From Ficedula albicollis (lineage: Eukaryota > Chordata > Aves > Passeriformes > Muscicapidae), in NCBI RefSeq assembly GCF_000247815.1, contig NC_021677.1, positions 15,282,657 through 15,346,656 on the forward strand: 64,000 nt of DNA, read 5' to 3'. Below, piece by piece: positions 13,435 through 26,600 of this stretch. The translations under genes were made by a program, and so were the position numbers. The notes beneath the pieces were generated by a model, which saw nothing but the letters and a program-made list of their open reading frames with translations, was not told the origin of the DNA and did no database searches. Numbering within the stretch: position 1 is the first letter of the stretch; each line of letters opens with the position of its first letter.

Positions 13435-13481
13435 CTGAGACAGAGATAAAAAGAGACGGCTTTCCTATGGACTGGTCCAAC
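13435..13481 (-). CDS. KCNQ1: KCNQ1 exon 14 (linker between helices C and D)
   Basis: This micro-exon of 47 bp is too short to show as an open reading frame on its own. On the minus strand it reads G, then codons for LDQSIGKPSLFISVS, then a final G. The first G completes the Arg562 codon from exon 13 (AG+G) and the last G begins the Glu578 codon completed by exon 15. The acceptor is TTTTGTTTTATAG and the donor is TCAG|GTAAGCC. The residues match human 563-577 and form the linker between coiled-coil helices C and D. Length and both phases fit the human exon exactly. It lies 649 bp downstream of exon 13. Confidence 0.97.
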
Positions 13482-14324
<843 letters not shown>

Positions 14325-14802
14325 TTAGCACTGTGTAAACACGAGTTATTTTGTTTGTTGCCATGATCACACGTTGTTGGTGGAATAATTCTGACAGTTC
14401 TCATTCCATCCACCTTTTTGTTGCTGGAAGTCTGTATGCCTTTCAAGAGATAATCCACCCAACTGATGCTCAAAAGAACTTGGAGCCAGAAGACTGGCTG
14501 AGCTTTCAAAACTGGGAAAGTGGGAAACACTGGTGCAAGAAATGCCCCATGTCTGTAATTTGCACCTCTTACATAGGAAAGTCTTCATCTGACCTATTGT
14601 TAATAAAGCAACTTCTGTGTAGTATAGAGGCAATATTATCAAGATAAAGGCAATAGTATCAACCTGTAAAACACCAAGACTAACCAGAAAGCAAGTGAAC
14701 CAACATGTCGAAGGGTGGCAACAAATTAAAGGTATCTTAATCCTACATCTAGAGTCTAGAGTCCAATCAGTGCCAGAACTGGTGTTCCCAGCAGAGGAAT
14801 GA

Positions 14803-15241
14803 CATGGACATGCTAGAACAAGTCCAAAGGAGACCACAAAGATAATCAGAGGGCTGGAGGATCTCTGCTGTAGATAGGGTGAGAGAGTTGTATTGTTCAA
14901 CCTGAGAAGAGAAGGCTCCAGGGACACCTCATTGGAGCCTTTCAGTATTTGAAGGGGGCTTTAAAAAAAGATGGGGACAGCTTTTTACAATCCTGTATTG
15001 ATAGGATAAGGGGAAAATGGCTTCAAGCTGAAAAGAGTGCAGGTTTGGATTAGATATTAGGAAGGAATTCTTTAGTGTGAGGGTGGTGAGACACTTAAAT
15101 GGGTTGCCTGGAAGCATTCAAGGTCAGGCTGGGAGGGGCCCTGAGCAGCCTCCTTGGGTGAAGATGTCCTTGCTCATGGCTGAGGGTTTGCACTAGATGA
15201 CCTTTAAAGGTCCCTCCCAAGACAAACTATTCCATGATTTC
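14803..15241 (+). mobile_element. CR1 LINE 3' end, plus strand
   Basis: The sequence follows the 3' end of avian CR1 in order: AACAAGTCCAAAGGAGACC, GATAATCAGAGGGCTGGAG, GAGAAGAGAAGGCTCCAGGG, GTGATAGG-like and AGATATTAGGAAGGAATTC, GTGAGGGTGGTGAGACAC, and finally CTAGATGACCTTTAAAGGTC with a closing ATTCCATGATT. It has an internal deletion around 15100 compared with typical copies, and it is 5'-truncated as usual for CR1. It is antisense to KCNQ1, within intron 12. Confidence 0.93.
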
Positions 15242-18200
15242 TGACTCATTTGTTATGCTGTTTATAGAAACTCGGCAGATAATTTTCAAGGTTTTGTAAA
15301 AGCCTTGGTAACGCTGAGTTACAACTTCTCCTTCCTTGCATCTTTTGAGAACAAGGAAAAGAGTTTTCAGAAGTAGCTTCTAAGATACCCGAATCTGGAT
15401 CCCTTTTGAAGTCTCAGAAGTATTTTGTCACCTGTACTTCAAAAGCAGATGTCTCTGAACTGCTTTATCTTACTTTCCAAACTTCAGGATTTCCTCAGTT
15501 CCATTCCATAAATACATTTTTTTCTAAGCCAAAGGAAAATGGAATACCATACAAAAAACAGGCTGTGGAGACTGTAGCACTTTTATGCAGCCCCCTGTAC
15601 CTGCCTGGGAAGTAAGTAGCTCCCACATTTCAGGAATGATTCCTTTAATAACATCACTTCATCAAACAAAGTGTATTTCAGTTTCCCAGATTCCCCAAGT
15701 CAGCTACAAGCCTTGGGTGAATGTGAGATACTCTCCAGTGGAAGGCTAAGCAGGACTGGGAATTGCTTCAATCTAACCAAGGAGCACAGAAGAAATGCCC
15801 AGCATCCCAACTGCTTACACACACATAAATCATAACTAACATCGACAAAGAAAGAAATATGATTCTGTAATGGCACAAGCCTGCAAATCTTTGCATGGAC
15901 TAGTACTGTAAACATGAAAATATTTAAAAAAACACATTTCTTAGATTCTTTTTGTACTATAAATAAGCAAAAGAAAAACCTGCAAATTTGAAAACTGCAG
16001 ATTCAGAAAAGGTGTTCAGCAAGAATAAAGATGCAGAGTTTTCTCCTGCCATCCTCATACTCTGACACAGGAGTCTGACAGTAGTGTAGCTGTTTTTCAT
16101 TTACAGGGCTGTTTCTCTTTAAAACAAGAATTGAAAACCTGGAGTAAATATATTTTATGAATGAGGCTAAACCTCTGAGTACGACTGGGTATTTAAGTCA
16201 GTACAGATTTTTCCATAACTGCTTCATATTGAAAGCTGATCTTCTATGAGGAAATACTCTTAATGTTGACCATATAAAAAAGCTGCAGCAGGCAACAAAG
16301 TAGTATGGAATAGACAAAAGCAGAAGCCAGTCCCACAGCTTTCCTTAACTGCTTCTGTTCCTTACTTTTGGTTCTCTGCTAATTAAAACAAAACTCATGG
16401 CAAAACTCTTCCTAAGTATGTTAGAATTTCCTCCATCATAAATGAAACTTTTTAAAAGGCACAAAATGCCAAGTATTAAATGTGCACCATCGGCTGTGGC
16501 TGTTGTTGTTCCCTAGTAACTGCATGGGCAGGGAGGCAGACCTGGGAAAGGGGAATCCAGCAAAGGGGAATTTCTGGGAAATGCAACCAGGTAACATCAA
16601 ATAAAATAGCTGAAACACCCTGTGAAGCATAGGACACTGAAATACATAGATCAGTACAGCTCCGTGTGGAGATTAGAAAAGATTACACACACAATTCATA
16701 TGAATTACATAATATGATGAACTACAAGACTATAAATGTAAGACTTTCCAGGGAAATTGTAACAAATCAGGCAACAGTTATGTCATCGGTAGAACTGCAA
16801 CCGGTATTTTTAATTTACGCTATGTATAGAATATTTGCCATGGTAAAAATCATACCACAAGTTTAAAAGCTATTTTAGAAGGAAATTAATTTACTCAATT
16901 GGAAGAATTTACATGGAAAGAAAATTTTTAAAGTTTTCAAAATGAAAATGGGGAATCAGAACATATTTCTGGTCTCTGTATCTGTGATGGATACCACAGC
17001 TGTATCCATTAGTTTTAAGACTTCTAGAAAGTTTCATAATGGGAAAACAAAGGTTATTTACACATAAATCAAGTTAATGGGATAACCGAGTATGGCGATT
17101 TTTTTCCTGAAATTCAGTTGTAATATTAGATTGTCTCAAAAACATCTGCTTTACAGCTAATATATAAAATTCATTTTTGGTAGGTAGGGTGAACAAAGCC
17201 TAGGAAAGCATTCATTTCTATGCCTGCTTTCCCTATAATGTACAAAATCCTTCCTTAACCATAAGTCATTCCCCTGCACTGATGCACAGGACTTGTGTTG
17301 AATGGGATCATTTGTATAGAATTTGAAACAGTCCTACAGATTTTACGAGAACATAAACACATCCATAAAAAAGGTATTAATTCTTTAGAATATTATGCTG
17401 GGTTCATGGGTTATACATGGGCATCCTCATAAGGACTATATTTAAACCCAGATTTTAAAATACAGCCTAAATTTCTCTACTTCTTTTTAAAGAGGAAATG
17501 ATGCTTCACAAAGACTTGCTTTTCATGTCCTTTGAAAATCTTTGTATTCCTGTTTGGTTTTCTTTATTTGTTTTATCTATTTATTTAGTTTTAAACAGGA
17601 AGGCTTTGCTTTCTAACTGGCTTTTGTCCTTCTAATGCCATCACCCCCTGTTATTAACTGAGCCCTTTAGAAAATATATCTAGTCAAATTTAGGCCTACA
17701 GGTGTGTCCTGCAAACAGCTGGTATAGTTTAAGAAGCATGCTGCGTTCATGCTGGGACCTATTTTGCAAAATTTTCCTCTTCCTCTCCTTCTTCCTATGC
17801 TGCACTACTCAAAAGGTTGAGACACATCTCTAAAAAACACTCCTTTAAAGTCCTGGCCTTCTGTAGTGTTCCAGCTAATTTAAGCACGAATAGCCCAGAT
17901 GAAATTGGGTTGTGGGTTTGTTGCGGGTTTTTTCAACACTTTCAGGAAAAAAATATCTGAGTTTTCTTTTTTTGGAATGTACATTTTACAGAAATGTAAA
18001 GCTAAGAAAAAAAGCACCTGCTAAAACCAGCTGTACAGACCTCTTAAATGCTGAAAGATGCATTTTTAAAATGCATCTTCTGCTTTACCTTGTTTTCAGA
18101 CACTACATTAGTCTGCTTATTAGGAACAGTACAGTCATTACTTGGCACATATTAAAACAATTGAATTCTTATGATTATTTTATGTGCATAGAACAGATTT

Positions 18201-18349
18201 ACAACATACTTTTGATGAAAGAATAATGACAGTGGTTATCACTTAATTACAGGAGAGCTTTTCAAAAGCACCTTGTAGCTTGAATTTCAAGGTGACTTTA
18301 TGCATTAAGTTACTTGGATGCTTTGGAAAACTGTACCTTTGGTGCTCTC

Positions 18350-19080
18350 CAAAATTTTAAGCCTGATCCTATCTTATAATCCAAAATTATGGGGAAGTAT
18401 CAGATATTCCCTTACTTTCCTATTGGAGATTCTGCTTCTGAAGAAACAGCATCAGATCACTTGTAGGAGTAGACACATAAGATCCACCCCACTTCAGCCA
18501 AATGGCATTTTTAGTTCTTTAGTAGCAGCTAATATCGATCATTATAGAAAGAAGACTGCCAAAGAGAGTTGAGAGACAACCCTGATGAGGGATTTTGTAG
18601 ATGGCCAGGACTGGGCCTTTTGCAGATGCGAAAGTGAGAGTACAACTGAGAAGCCAGATTAGCAAGCGAGATACTGAGCACAAACAAGTTTGAAGTAGGA
18701 ACTGAATAGCCCCATTCTATTCAGTCAAATGCTTTTTCAACTTCTATCACATCATCTGCCGCAGGGGAGTTTCGTTTATTTGCCAGGTGGATAATGTTGC
18801 ACACAGCGCTCAGGCATTTTCAAACTCTGTTTCTGACAAATACCACTTGGGAGGTAGATCTGCAACGTGTGGACTTCTTGGTACTAAGCAGTTGGGTTAA
18901 TACCATGGCAAATATTTTATGATCTAAATTTATGAGAGCAATGATTCAGTAATTACCACAGAGCAAAGGATCACAATCAAGTTTTAGAATGAAAATAAAT
19001 TAGATTTTAATGGAACTGGCCACATTTAGGCAATTATTCACACAACAGCAGCAGACACATCACTGGAATGGGCCACATCC
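18350..19080 (-). pseudogene. Ancient L1-clade LINE reverse transcriptase fossil
   Basis: The minus strand from about 19015 down to 18541 reads in one frame, with few stops, as a reverse transcriptase of the L1 type. In order one sees DPLLCGNY*IIALINLD, HKIFAMVL, a QVVFVRNRV block matching Q-GF--GR, LANKRNSPAADDV, EVEKAFD*IEWGY and then a degraded RQGCPLSP-like stretch. Two in-frame stops (TGA) fall exactly where the family has Arg in YRPI and FDRIEW, as expected from CGA to TGA decay. The part from 18540 to about 18350 is weaker, perhaps the ADD region, and 19016-19080 is uncertain. It is in the same orientation as KCNQ1. It is clearly not CR1, which has a YRPVSL / DFSKAFDTV-H signature. Confidence 0.72.
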
Positions 19081-19495
19081 CTTGACAAGTTCCAAGTGCT
19101 GACCAGCAAGTGCTAAGAAACTTCTCAACAAAATGAATATAAATATTATCTTCAAGTAGTTGAGACACTGTGCCATTCTTAATTTTACCCTAATAATGAT
19201 CATAAAAGGTGAAATGTGCTAGCAGAAACTTTTTGAAAGCACCCGCTTCAAGAAAACTCTGGGCATGGGACATTTCAGCCTAAACAGTGACAGTCTGAAT
19301 ACATTATAAGTTACTAAAGCAATTTTCTGACCAGCTCAGGCATAAATTGGCTCAAGAATTTTAGTAAAAATGAAAATAGTCAAAGCAGAAATATGCTAAA
19401 GAATTCAGGCAGTGCTTCTGAATTTTACAAGGAAATCAGAACTGTGGATTTGTAGCAACAGCAAACTTTGCCTTAGAGATATATTGGACTGTTAG

Positions 19496-19528
<33 letters not shown>

Positions 19529-19563
19529 CCATCACCATCACCATCACCATCATCATCATCATC
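19496..19563. repeat. (TCA)n microsatellite with interrupted core
   Basis: About 68 bp of TCA triplets, with a middle block alternating ATC and ACC (ATCACC repeated four times) flanked by pure ATC triplets. It lies just before the 131-bp tandem duplication. Confidence 0.95.
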
Positions 19564-19585
19564 TTTTTGATGTTAAATTTCATAT

Positions 19586-19847
19586 TTGAAGAAGAAATGG
19601 CACTCTCCCTTTTTGGAAGGTCTAAATTAAAGGTGGGATCATCCTTTGCATTTTCAGTTGTGAAGCCTGTTCTCTGGAGATTGCTAATTAATTTTAAGTA
19701 AGGTAATAAATGTATTTTGAAGAAGAAATGGCACTCTCCCTTTTTGGAAGGTCTAAATTAAAGGTGGGATCATCCTTTGCACTTTTAATTGTGAAGCCTG
19801 TTCTCTGGAGATTACTAATTAATTTTAAGTAAGGTAATAAATGTATT
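19586..19847. repeat. 131-bp tandem duplication
   Basis: Two head-to-tail copies at 19586-19716 and 19717-19847, each containing GAAGAAGAAATGGCACTCTC and ending GGTAATAAATGTATT. A few substitutions separate them (GCATTTTCAG/GCACTTTTAA, GATTGC/GATTAC). Confidence 0.95.
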
Positions 19848-20597
19848 ACCTATACATACATTCACTTGGTTTAAATCAAGCTGAAGGCTGTTGACATGTG
19901 TTTTTACTGAATCAATGAAATTGAGTTTTAGGAAGTTTGCAGTCAGAATTTTTTACTCAGCCCAGGAAACAGGGTTAATTAGCTACTGTTAAATGCTTAT
20001 GGCATCACAAGGCCACAGCAAGTGGAGTGGCACACGGGAAATGTATCAGTGAGGGCCAGAGGAGGAAAGGGAATCAGTATCTCACTAACTGGGAAGGTCT
20101 CCTACTATGCAGAGAGGAGAAAGGGGAAGAAATGAGAAACCTTCCAATACACTAACAAATTTCCACCTTGGTTTCTTATCAGGACTTCATTATCATTGAG
20201 TAAGGGACAGAAACAAGGCTGAGGTAGCATTTTAATCTCTAATCCTACTGACTGGGCATGAAAGCAGCACACAGCTCAGAATTAATGGAGACATACGAGA
20301 ATGTTTGCACTGCCAGAAAGAGACAGCGATAACGGAGGGCTAAGGGTCAAGTCCATTAGCAGAAAATAACATTTTAATTCAGACTGCATTTCAGGAGTTT
20401 AGCCTGTTTCCAGTGCACCCATAGTTGGCTAACCTGCTGTGAAACAACCACCCTATTGAAGGAGGGAGAGAATAGTGGGTGTAGATCACCATTACTGAAA
20501 TGAATTGTGTTAGTCTCTCCTAAGTTTCCAAAAGAGACAATGAATCAGGAGAATAAAAGGGTTTATTTAGAAAAGGAGCTTTCTATTCACAACTCAC

Positions 20598-20673
20598 CTG
20601 GAACTTTTTTTTTGCCACAAAATACTGCATCCTGCGAATCACCTTGATGGCAGCACGGTGGTGTTCCCGCAGC
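20598..20673 (-). CDS. KCNQ1: KCNQ1 exon 12 (helix B, calmodulin/PIP2 region)
   Basis: This 76-bp internal coding exon encodes the last base of one codon and then 25 residues, starting [11 protein letters not shown] and ending FVAKKKFQ, human residues about 506-530. It is the start of helix B in the cytoplasmic C-terminus. In Kv7 channels helices A and B bind calmodulin, and the basic cluster here (K526/K527 in human numbering) is reported to take part in PIP2 control. The acceptor on the minus strand is a pyrimidine-rich tract ending in CCCACAG and the donor is CAG|GTGAGT. The exon enters in phase 2 and leaves in phase 0. One residue differs from the human sequence I recall: Ala where human has Thr513. 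The codons for Ala-Lys-Lys-Lys make an uninterrupted run of nine adenines. The neighbouring exon 13 lies 6.4 kb downstream. Identification is secure because sequence, length and phase all agree. Confidence 0.97.
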
Positions 20674-23600
20674 CTGTGGGAAAAACGAGGAGGGTGAGGA
20701 GGGGACAGAGCATCTCCATCCAGACAATAGATGCAGCAGGCTGCAGGAAATCCTTCACCAACACACCAATGTGCAGTGCAAGCAGTTGTGATCCAGCCTG
20801 GCAGCACAACACACCAGCCTGCTCACCTTCCTCACTTTTCAAGAAGGCTCTGAAAACCCAGGGTTTTATCTGGCCCATGCTAGGTTTGCACCCATTTCAC
20901 AGCTAAAAGGCTTCCCCATAACCTTCTTCTGTGTCTAAGCAAACCTCCATGCACCCCTCCCAGTTTCATTTCCACAAAAAATCCCTCCAAACTCTCAAGT
21001 TCCTGCATATCCAGGCCATGAACAGCTTTTATACAGTCAGTCCAGTTGTAAGGATTTCTTTGGTTAGTTTGGGCTTTTTGAGGTGTTCACCTCACAATTT
21101 CTGTACAACCTGTTACTTCACTTACATGATTTTTTCCCCAAGGAATTATTTAAATAAAAAATGCTTGAAAGATTTTTGATTTGTTGGCTGCTAAACAATG
21201 CAAATAATCTTGTGGTTGCTGGATGCAACATCTACATACATACTTATCCCCAATCTGAACTGTAACTTAATATAATGACAAAATAATCTGACAGGTCTTT
21301 ATAAAATATAAGCTTCTCTTTGTGCATATGCATATGATCTGACAACAGAATAAAAAGAAAATAATTTGCTCATTGTGCTTTCAAATTACAGATTTCCATA
21401 GAATCTGATATTATCTTTCAGACAATGCCTTAAAACCAACAGTTATTTCAAAATTTTCAAGGCTTGTGAAATGATGCATTTTCCTTCTCAACATTAAAAT
21501 ATAATATCAAACATTAAGCCAATTATTCAGATTGCTCATTCTATTACTCTTACCAAGATGCACATGACAGCATTCATACTCACTAATAAGGGATGGAGAA
21601 ATCATACTTAAGTTCTATAAAGGTTTGTGCAAGTTTGGGTCTTCAGTACATTATACCATGGTATCACCCAAGCCTCTTCAGCTAAATATAACCTGGAATT
21701 TTAGTGAGTATTCAGGTGTTTCCTCAGGATAGATCTCCTCCAGCAAATAAAAGTTCTGCATGTGCAAATGGTGGATGTCTGTCCTCTGAAGAGGTGTAGC
21801 TGGGGTGTTCCCCTTCTGAAAATTCACACTTTTTAGTAGGAAAACAGCATTTTGCAAAGCCAAAAGCAGAACCAAAAAATTTGCCATAATTTCCTACTTC
21901 TAGCTATTGCCTCTCAGGTGGATTCTTTCTGTTATAGAAATTGTTCAGATTAAGCAATGACAGAAAAGATTACTTTCTCCAGAAACAGCATAAAATGCAT
22001 TGCTTTTCAAGCTAATAACATACAGTTTTCCACCACAGGCCTGCAGATGACTACCCCTAAGTGTATTTATACAAATCATCTGCACCTCAATAATTATGCA
22101 CCAAACCTGCAGTTGGATCTGCACAGGAAGCCTTTTCCCTCTGAACACCTTCCTGAGGTGTCTTAGAGACATTGTCTCCAGGCCCCTGCTCCCACAGATC
22201 TGACTGCAACATCACAGTTCCCGTTACAGAGATGGGAATTTGCTACTCCTGGCTGTAGTGGCTGTGTGTTTGGATCAGCTCCCAGTGGACAGAGTTAGCC
22301 TAATGCTAGTTCAGGGTACCCCCCCCTGTTCTGGGAGCCTGTGCTGCATCATGCTGCTGCTAAGGGCTTGGATGGCTTCCCCCAAACCCAAAGGAAATAA
22401 AGTGTTTGGGCTTTTAAGTTTTGCTTCACAGAGATGGGAGCCAAAAAGGTAAACACTGTTTAATTTTCTAGTAAATATCAAAGGTATGATATCATGCAGC
22501 TATACATCCTATACATAAAAGCACACAAAAACATCTTTTGACAAATAGAAATACATTTGAATTGCCATAAAACTGCTTGTAGTGTTTTGGTTTATGCCTC
22601 ATTTCCTCTGGGGTGTTCTTCACAGTCCATTATTTCTGAGTAAAACATTTTTCTTTGGGACAGCCAGTCACCAGTAGAGCACACCAAATCCCTCATTCTC
22701 TATCTAGAGGACAAGTCCCATCTATAAGCAAAGCAGATGGATAATAAAAATGATATTTGCCATTCAGTGAAATAGCAAGCTACACAACCAAAATGATTTT
22801 CCAACGCAGCTATTCACCATCAATCATTTTTCAGTGCTAACATGAGCTACCATGCCAGGAGGGAAAGTTAATATTCTCATTTTAATCCTTCCCATTTCCA
22901 GCTCCACTAGGAAGCCTTACAGTAAGCTTGTTTCTGCTTATGCTGTAAAATGTAATTCTGCACAACAGGCTGTCCTGATTCCCCCAGATTAAATGCTTCT
23001 GCGATGAGAGAAGGGAATAAAGTATTTAATTAGTAGCCAGGGTTATGATTCACGGCTGTTTGATCTCTTTGGCAAACTGGTAACAAATGCTTTAGTAAAT
23101 TAAGAGCTTAACCATTAACTGGTGATATTTGTTTGTTCAGCCACTTGTGACATCTCTGAATTTTGGTTAGAGGGGCAGTCTGCAGCCTCTGGGCACGTGG
23201 AGCACGCTTAGACGTCAGACAGGTACTCAACGCATTACCGCCCTCACTTCTGTGAATGCTTTATTTGTTTTGGAGTGTGGCTGGGAATGACCTCACCTGA
23301 GTGTGCTGCCAGAGCACAGCACCTCACCTTCCTGGTGTGTCCGTCCCCCGAGCTGGCAGGGGACACTCCTGGGAGAAGCACTGCTGTGCACAGTGAGTCT
23401 CTGATGGCAGCACAGAAGGGTTTTCAGGGACTGCTGGGCAACTTGTGTGAGCTAAGCTCTCCCGCAATTGCAATCCCTCATCTTCAGATGTTTAGTTCTG
23501 CCTGACTTTGGGGGAAAGCTTGTTGGACAAGTGCATTAACAACAGGATCAGCAGGCCTTCTGCCCTTTTGGCAACAAAGCTATTTTCCTCTCCTGAGCAT

Positions 23601-26600
23601 TCATAGGCTTTGTGCCTCATCATCACCATACCCATTAATATCATAACTGACATCTGAAGGAACTTGCCAAGCACTGTTTGACTGATTCTAATAACCAGCA
23701 GCTTGTTACCTTAAAAAGCAATACACATAGAGCACCTCTAAAATCAAGCTAAGGGTTATTATTTCTCATACTGGACAATTTCACAGCCAGCACCCTTCTG
23801 AAGAAAAACTGCCAACAGCTTTCACTGGCTACCAGTAATTTTCTTTCTCAATATGAACAGGACATCAAGATCACCTTGAATACAGCACATGCTATGTGAC
23901 ATTTCTCTTCATCTCACAGAATTAGGTCCCGAAGCCACCAAGAAATCTACAACAAGAAGGATGTAACAACTCAGCAACAGAAGACTGTCCTTGCTGTAAT
24001 AGGGCCAATAGATTCATACAAACCTACATTATTTGCAAATATAATGGACTGCTTTATGCATGCTCTGAAAAACAACCTGTTGTGGATTCAGGCACTACTC
24101 AAAGCATAAGAAATGAGGATGAAAAAAACCTGGCAACAAAATACAATGGATTGAACATCACATTATAGAAGAAAGCCTGGCAGAATTAAAAGACTAGAAA
24201 TTCTTAGTTTTTCCTGCCTCCTGTAGTTGTTAAGATACTTAACCTACACCAGTCACTTGGAGGAAACCTGATCTCTTCATCATTCCATCAGAAATCTGAA
24301 CTGGAATTTCACTTTAATTGGAAAACAAGCATGATGAAGTACTTTATGTACAACCGACATTCCCATTTGGTTGGAAAGTTGTTATAAATTAATAAATGCT
24401 CTGAACTGTTGCAATTAAGACTTTTGTACATTTGACTGCGTATTGTTAATTTTCCCCAGCACAATCAGCTAAACCCTCAGTAGGTTTCCAAAGCTGCGGC
24501 TCATTCCCCAGTCCCACTCCCACTGACAGCCACAGTGAATGTCACTGTTCAGTCAGCACCCACCTGCCTTCTTCCAGCCAGGGGACATGCAGGCCCACCC
24601 CAGAAGAATGCTCCGGGACAAAGGCTAAAACTTTTTAGTTGCCAAAACTGTGTGGCTTTATGAAAAAGGAACTAAGCTGATGCATGGTTCAGTTGCTCTA
24701 TGATTCAAGAAAAATAAAAGCTTTTTTTAAAACTAAGCTTTGCAAAATTAATCCCCATTCTGAAATAGAGTTATTTTGATAAAGAATCAGAAAGAAAAAG
24801 CAATTATTAATTAGAAATATTTATTGTCCTTACAAAGCTGCTAAATTTTCTATCAAACCCTTAGTAATTCCATTAGAGGTTTGTTCTCCTTTGCATCTCA
24901 GGAAGGTGTTCTACATATTGGTTTAGTGTTAACAGAAGTATTAAAGCAACAGGGCAGAGGAAAGGTGGTGCTAATTTCCTATTTATAACACTTGCCTTTT
25001 TGTTCATGTGCAGAACATTTCATTATCAGGACTGTAATGTCTGGCACAGACCTCCCAACACACATGGACATTGATGTTATCAGAGCTGAAAGGTCAACGC
25101 TGTCTATTCAGAATGAGTTTAACAAGAACGAAAACGCAGTTGGAGACAGCCACAGATTTATAATATCTTTCACAAAATGCCCATTCCTTGGTAAGCCTAA
25201 CACTGATTTGAAGTCAGGCTCAGTTTTTAAAACCTATTTAAATTCTCTGCAGTCATCTTAAATTTCTGACTTGGGACAGGGTAAAGTATTAAGAAAGAAG
25301 ACTGAAGTTGGTTGGCCTGAAGCTTTTGGCAGTAATCATTATTTAGATTTGAGCTTTATCTTTAATGCATCAGTTTTTAATCATATGTTAAGCATGTGAA
25401 CTGAAGTATTTTTTTCCATTCAGGCACTGAAAAACATTCCTTGTCACAGAATCTGGTGGATGAGATTCAGAGTAACTACATTAAGCCATTTCATTAGTGC
25501 ATTTAAGTCTAATGAATCTTCCATCCTCAGTCCTCCAGGCACTTTAGGTATAGAATGTGCTGAGGCTAAGGCTTATTCTGTCATTCCCTGCCCATTCCCA
25601 GTTGATGGGAATCTCTCTGCACTGAGCTACATTTCAGATGCTGAAAATTGGAAGAGATTAGGTTGCATTGCTGTGTGCTCTGAAACAGGAAATACTCGAT
25701 CACCATACCCAGGGATAAAATCAGAATCACTGATTATTTCCAATATTTTCAACTACCCAGTTTCTCCTTTCATTTTTTGCTAGTTTAGCAACTGTTGTTT
25801 GCCATCATTATGGTCAGTTTAGTGGGGGTTCTCTACACATAGCCTAGTCCACAAATGATTTGCTAAAACTGTCTTAAGGATAAACCAGTAAAAACTGCCC
25901 AGAAGTGTTAGAATAGTTTGATGACATTTGAAGAGCAAAACAGTTGCAAATCTGAACTGTAAGCAGTAGGCTCCCTTCAGGTACTGGAATTTACTAAATG
26001 CTCCCATAACATTTTCAGTATAAGCAAAGTTAAAAACTAGTGACAAGACAAATTAAATTTGGATTAATTCATCTATCCCCCCATGGTTCTCATCACTGGT
26101 TTGCAAGTGTAAATGTTACATATTGCACTTCACAGTGCAATAGAACCATGGAAATAATAGATACACACAGAACAAGAAGAATCACAAATAGAAGGTAAGC
26201 TAGATTTAAAAAATTTCTTTGATCTCAGCACTCAAAGACATTTTAGTAATTACTGGCAAACAATCTGTTTATGAAAGATCTACATCTGCTGAACTCCTGT
26301 TCATGCTTGTAAATTAGTTATGAATAAGTAAGATTTCATCAAATGAATTTGTTCATCTAAGCACTCAATAATTCAACAACAATAGCTAATTAATTCTATG
26401 AAGACATTTGATGAATAATTTCTATAGAACAGTATGTTGCAAGGGTTTAATTTCAAAAATAAAACATACTTTTACTTAAATGCATGTCTTATAATATAAT
26501 TTCTGTTCCCAAGCTAGGGAAAGCAGGGGCTGACTTTGATAGGAGTATCAGTGATTCTAAATTAAAAAGTTGCTCTTCAGGAGTAATGTCAAATTCAGGC

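Noticed and set aside
14367..14927. Open frame of 186 codons on the minus strand in KCNQ1 intron 12
   Set aside because: It runs into a CR1 element and has no protein similarity that I recognise; it lies within an intron with good flanking splice sites.
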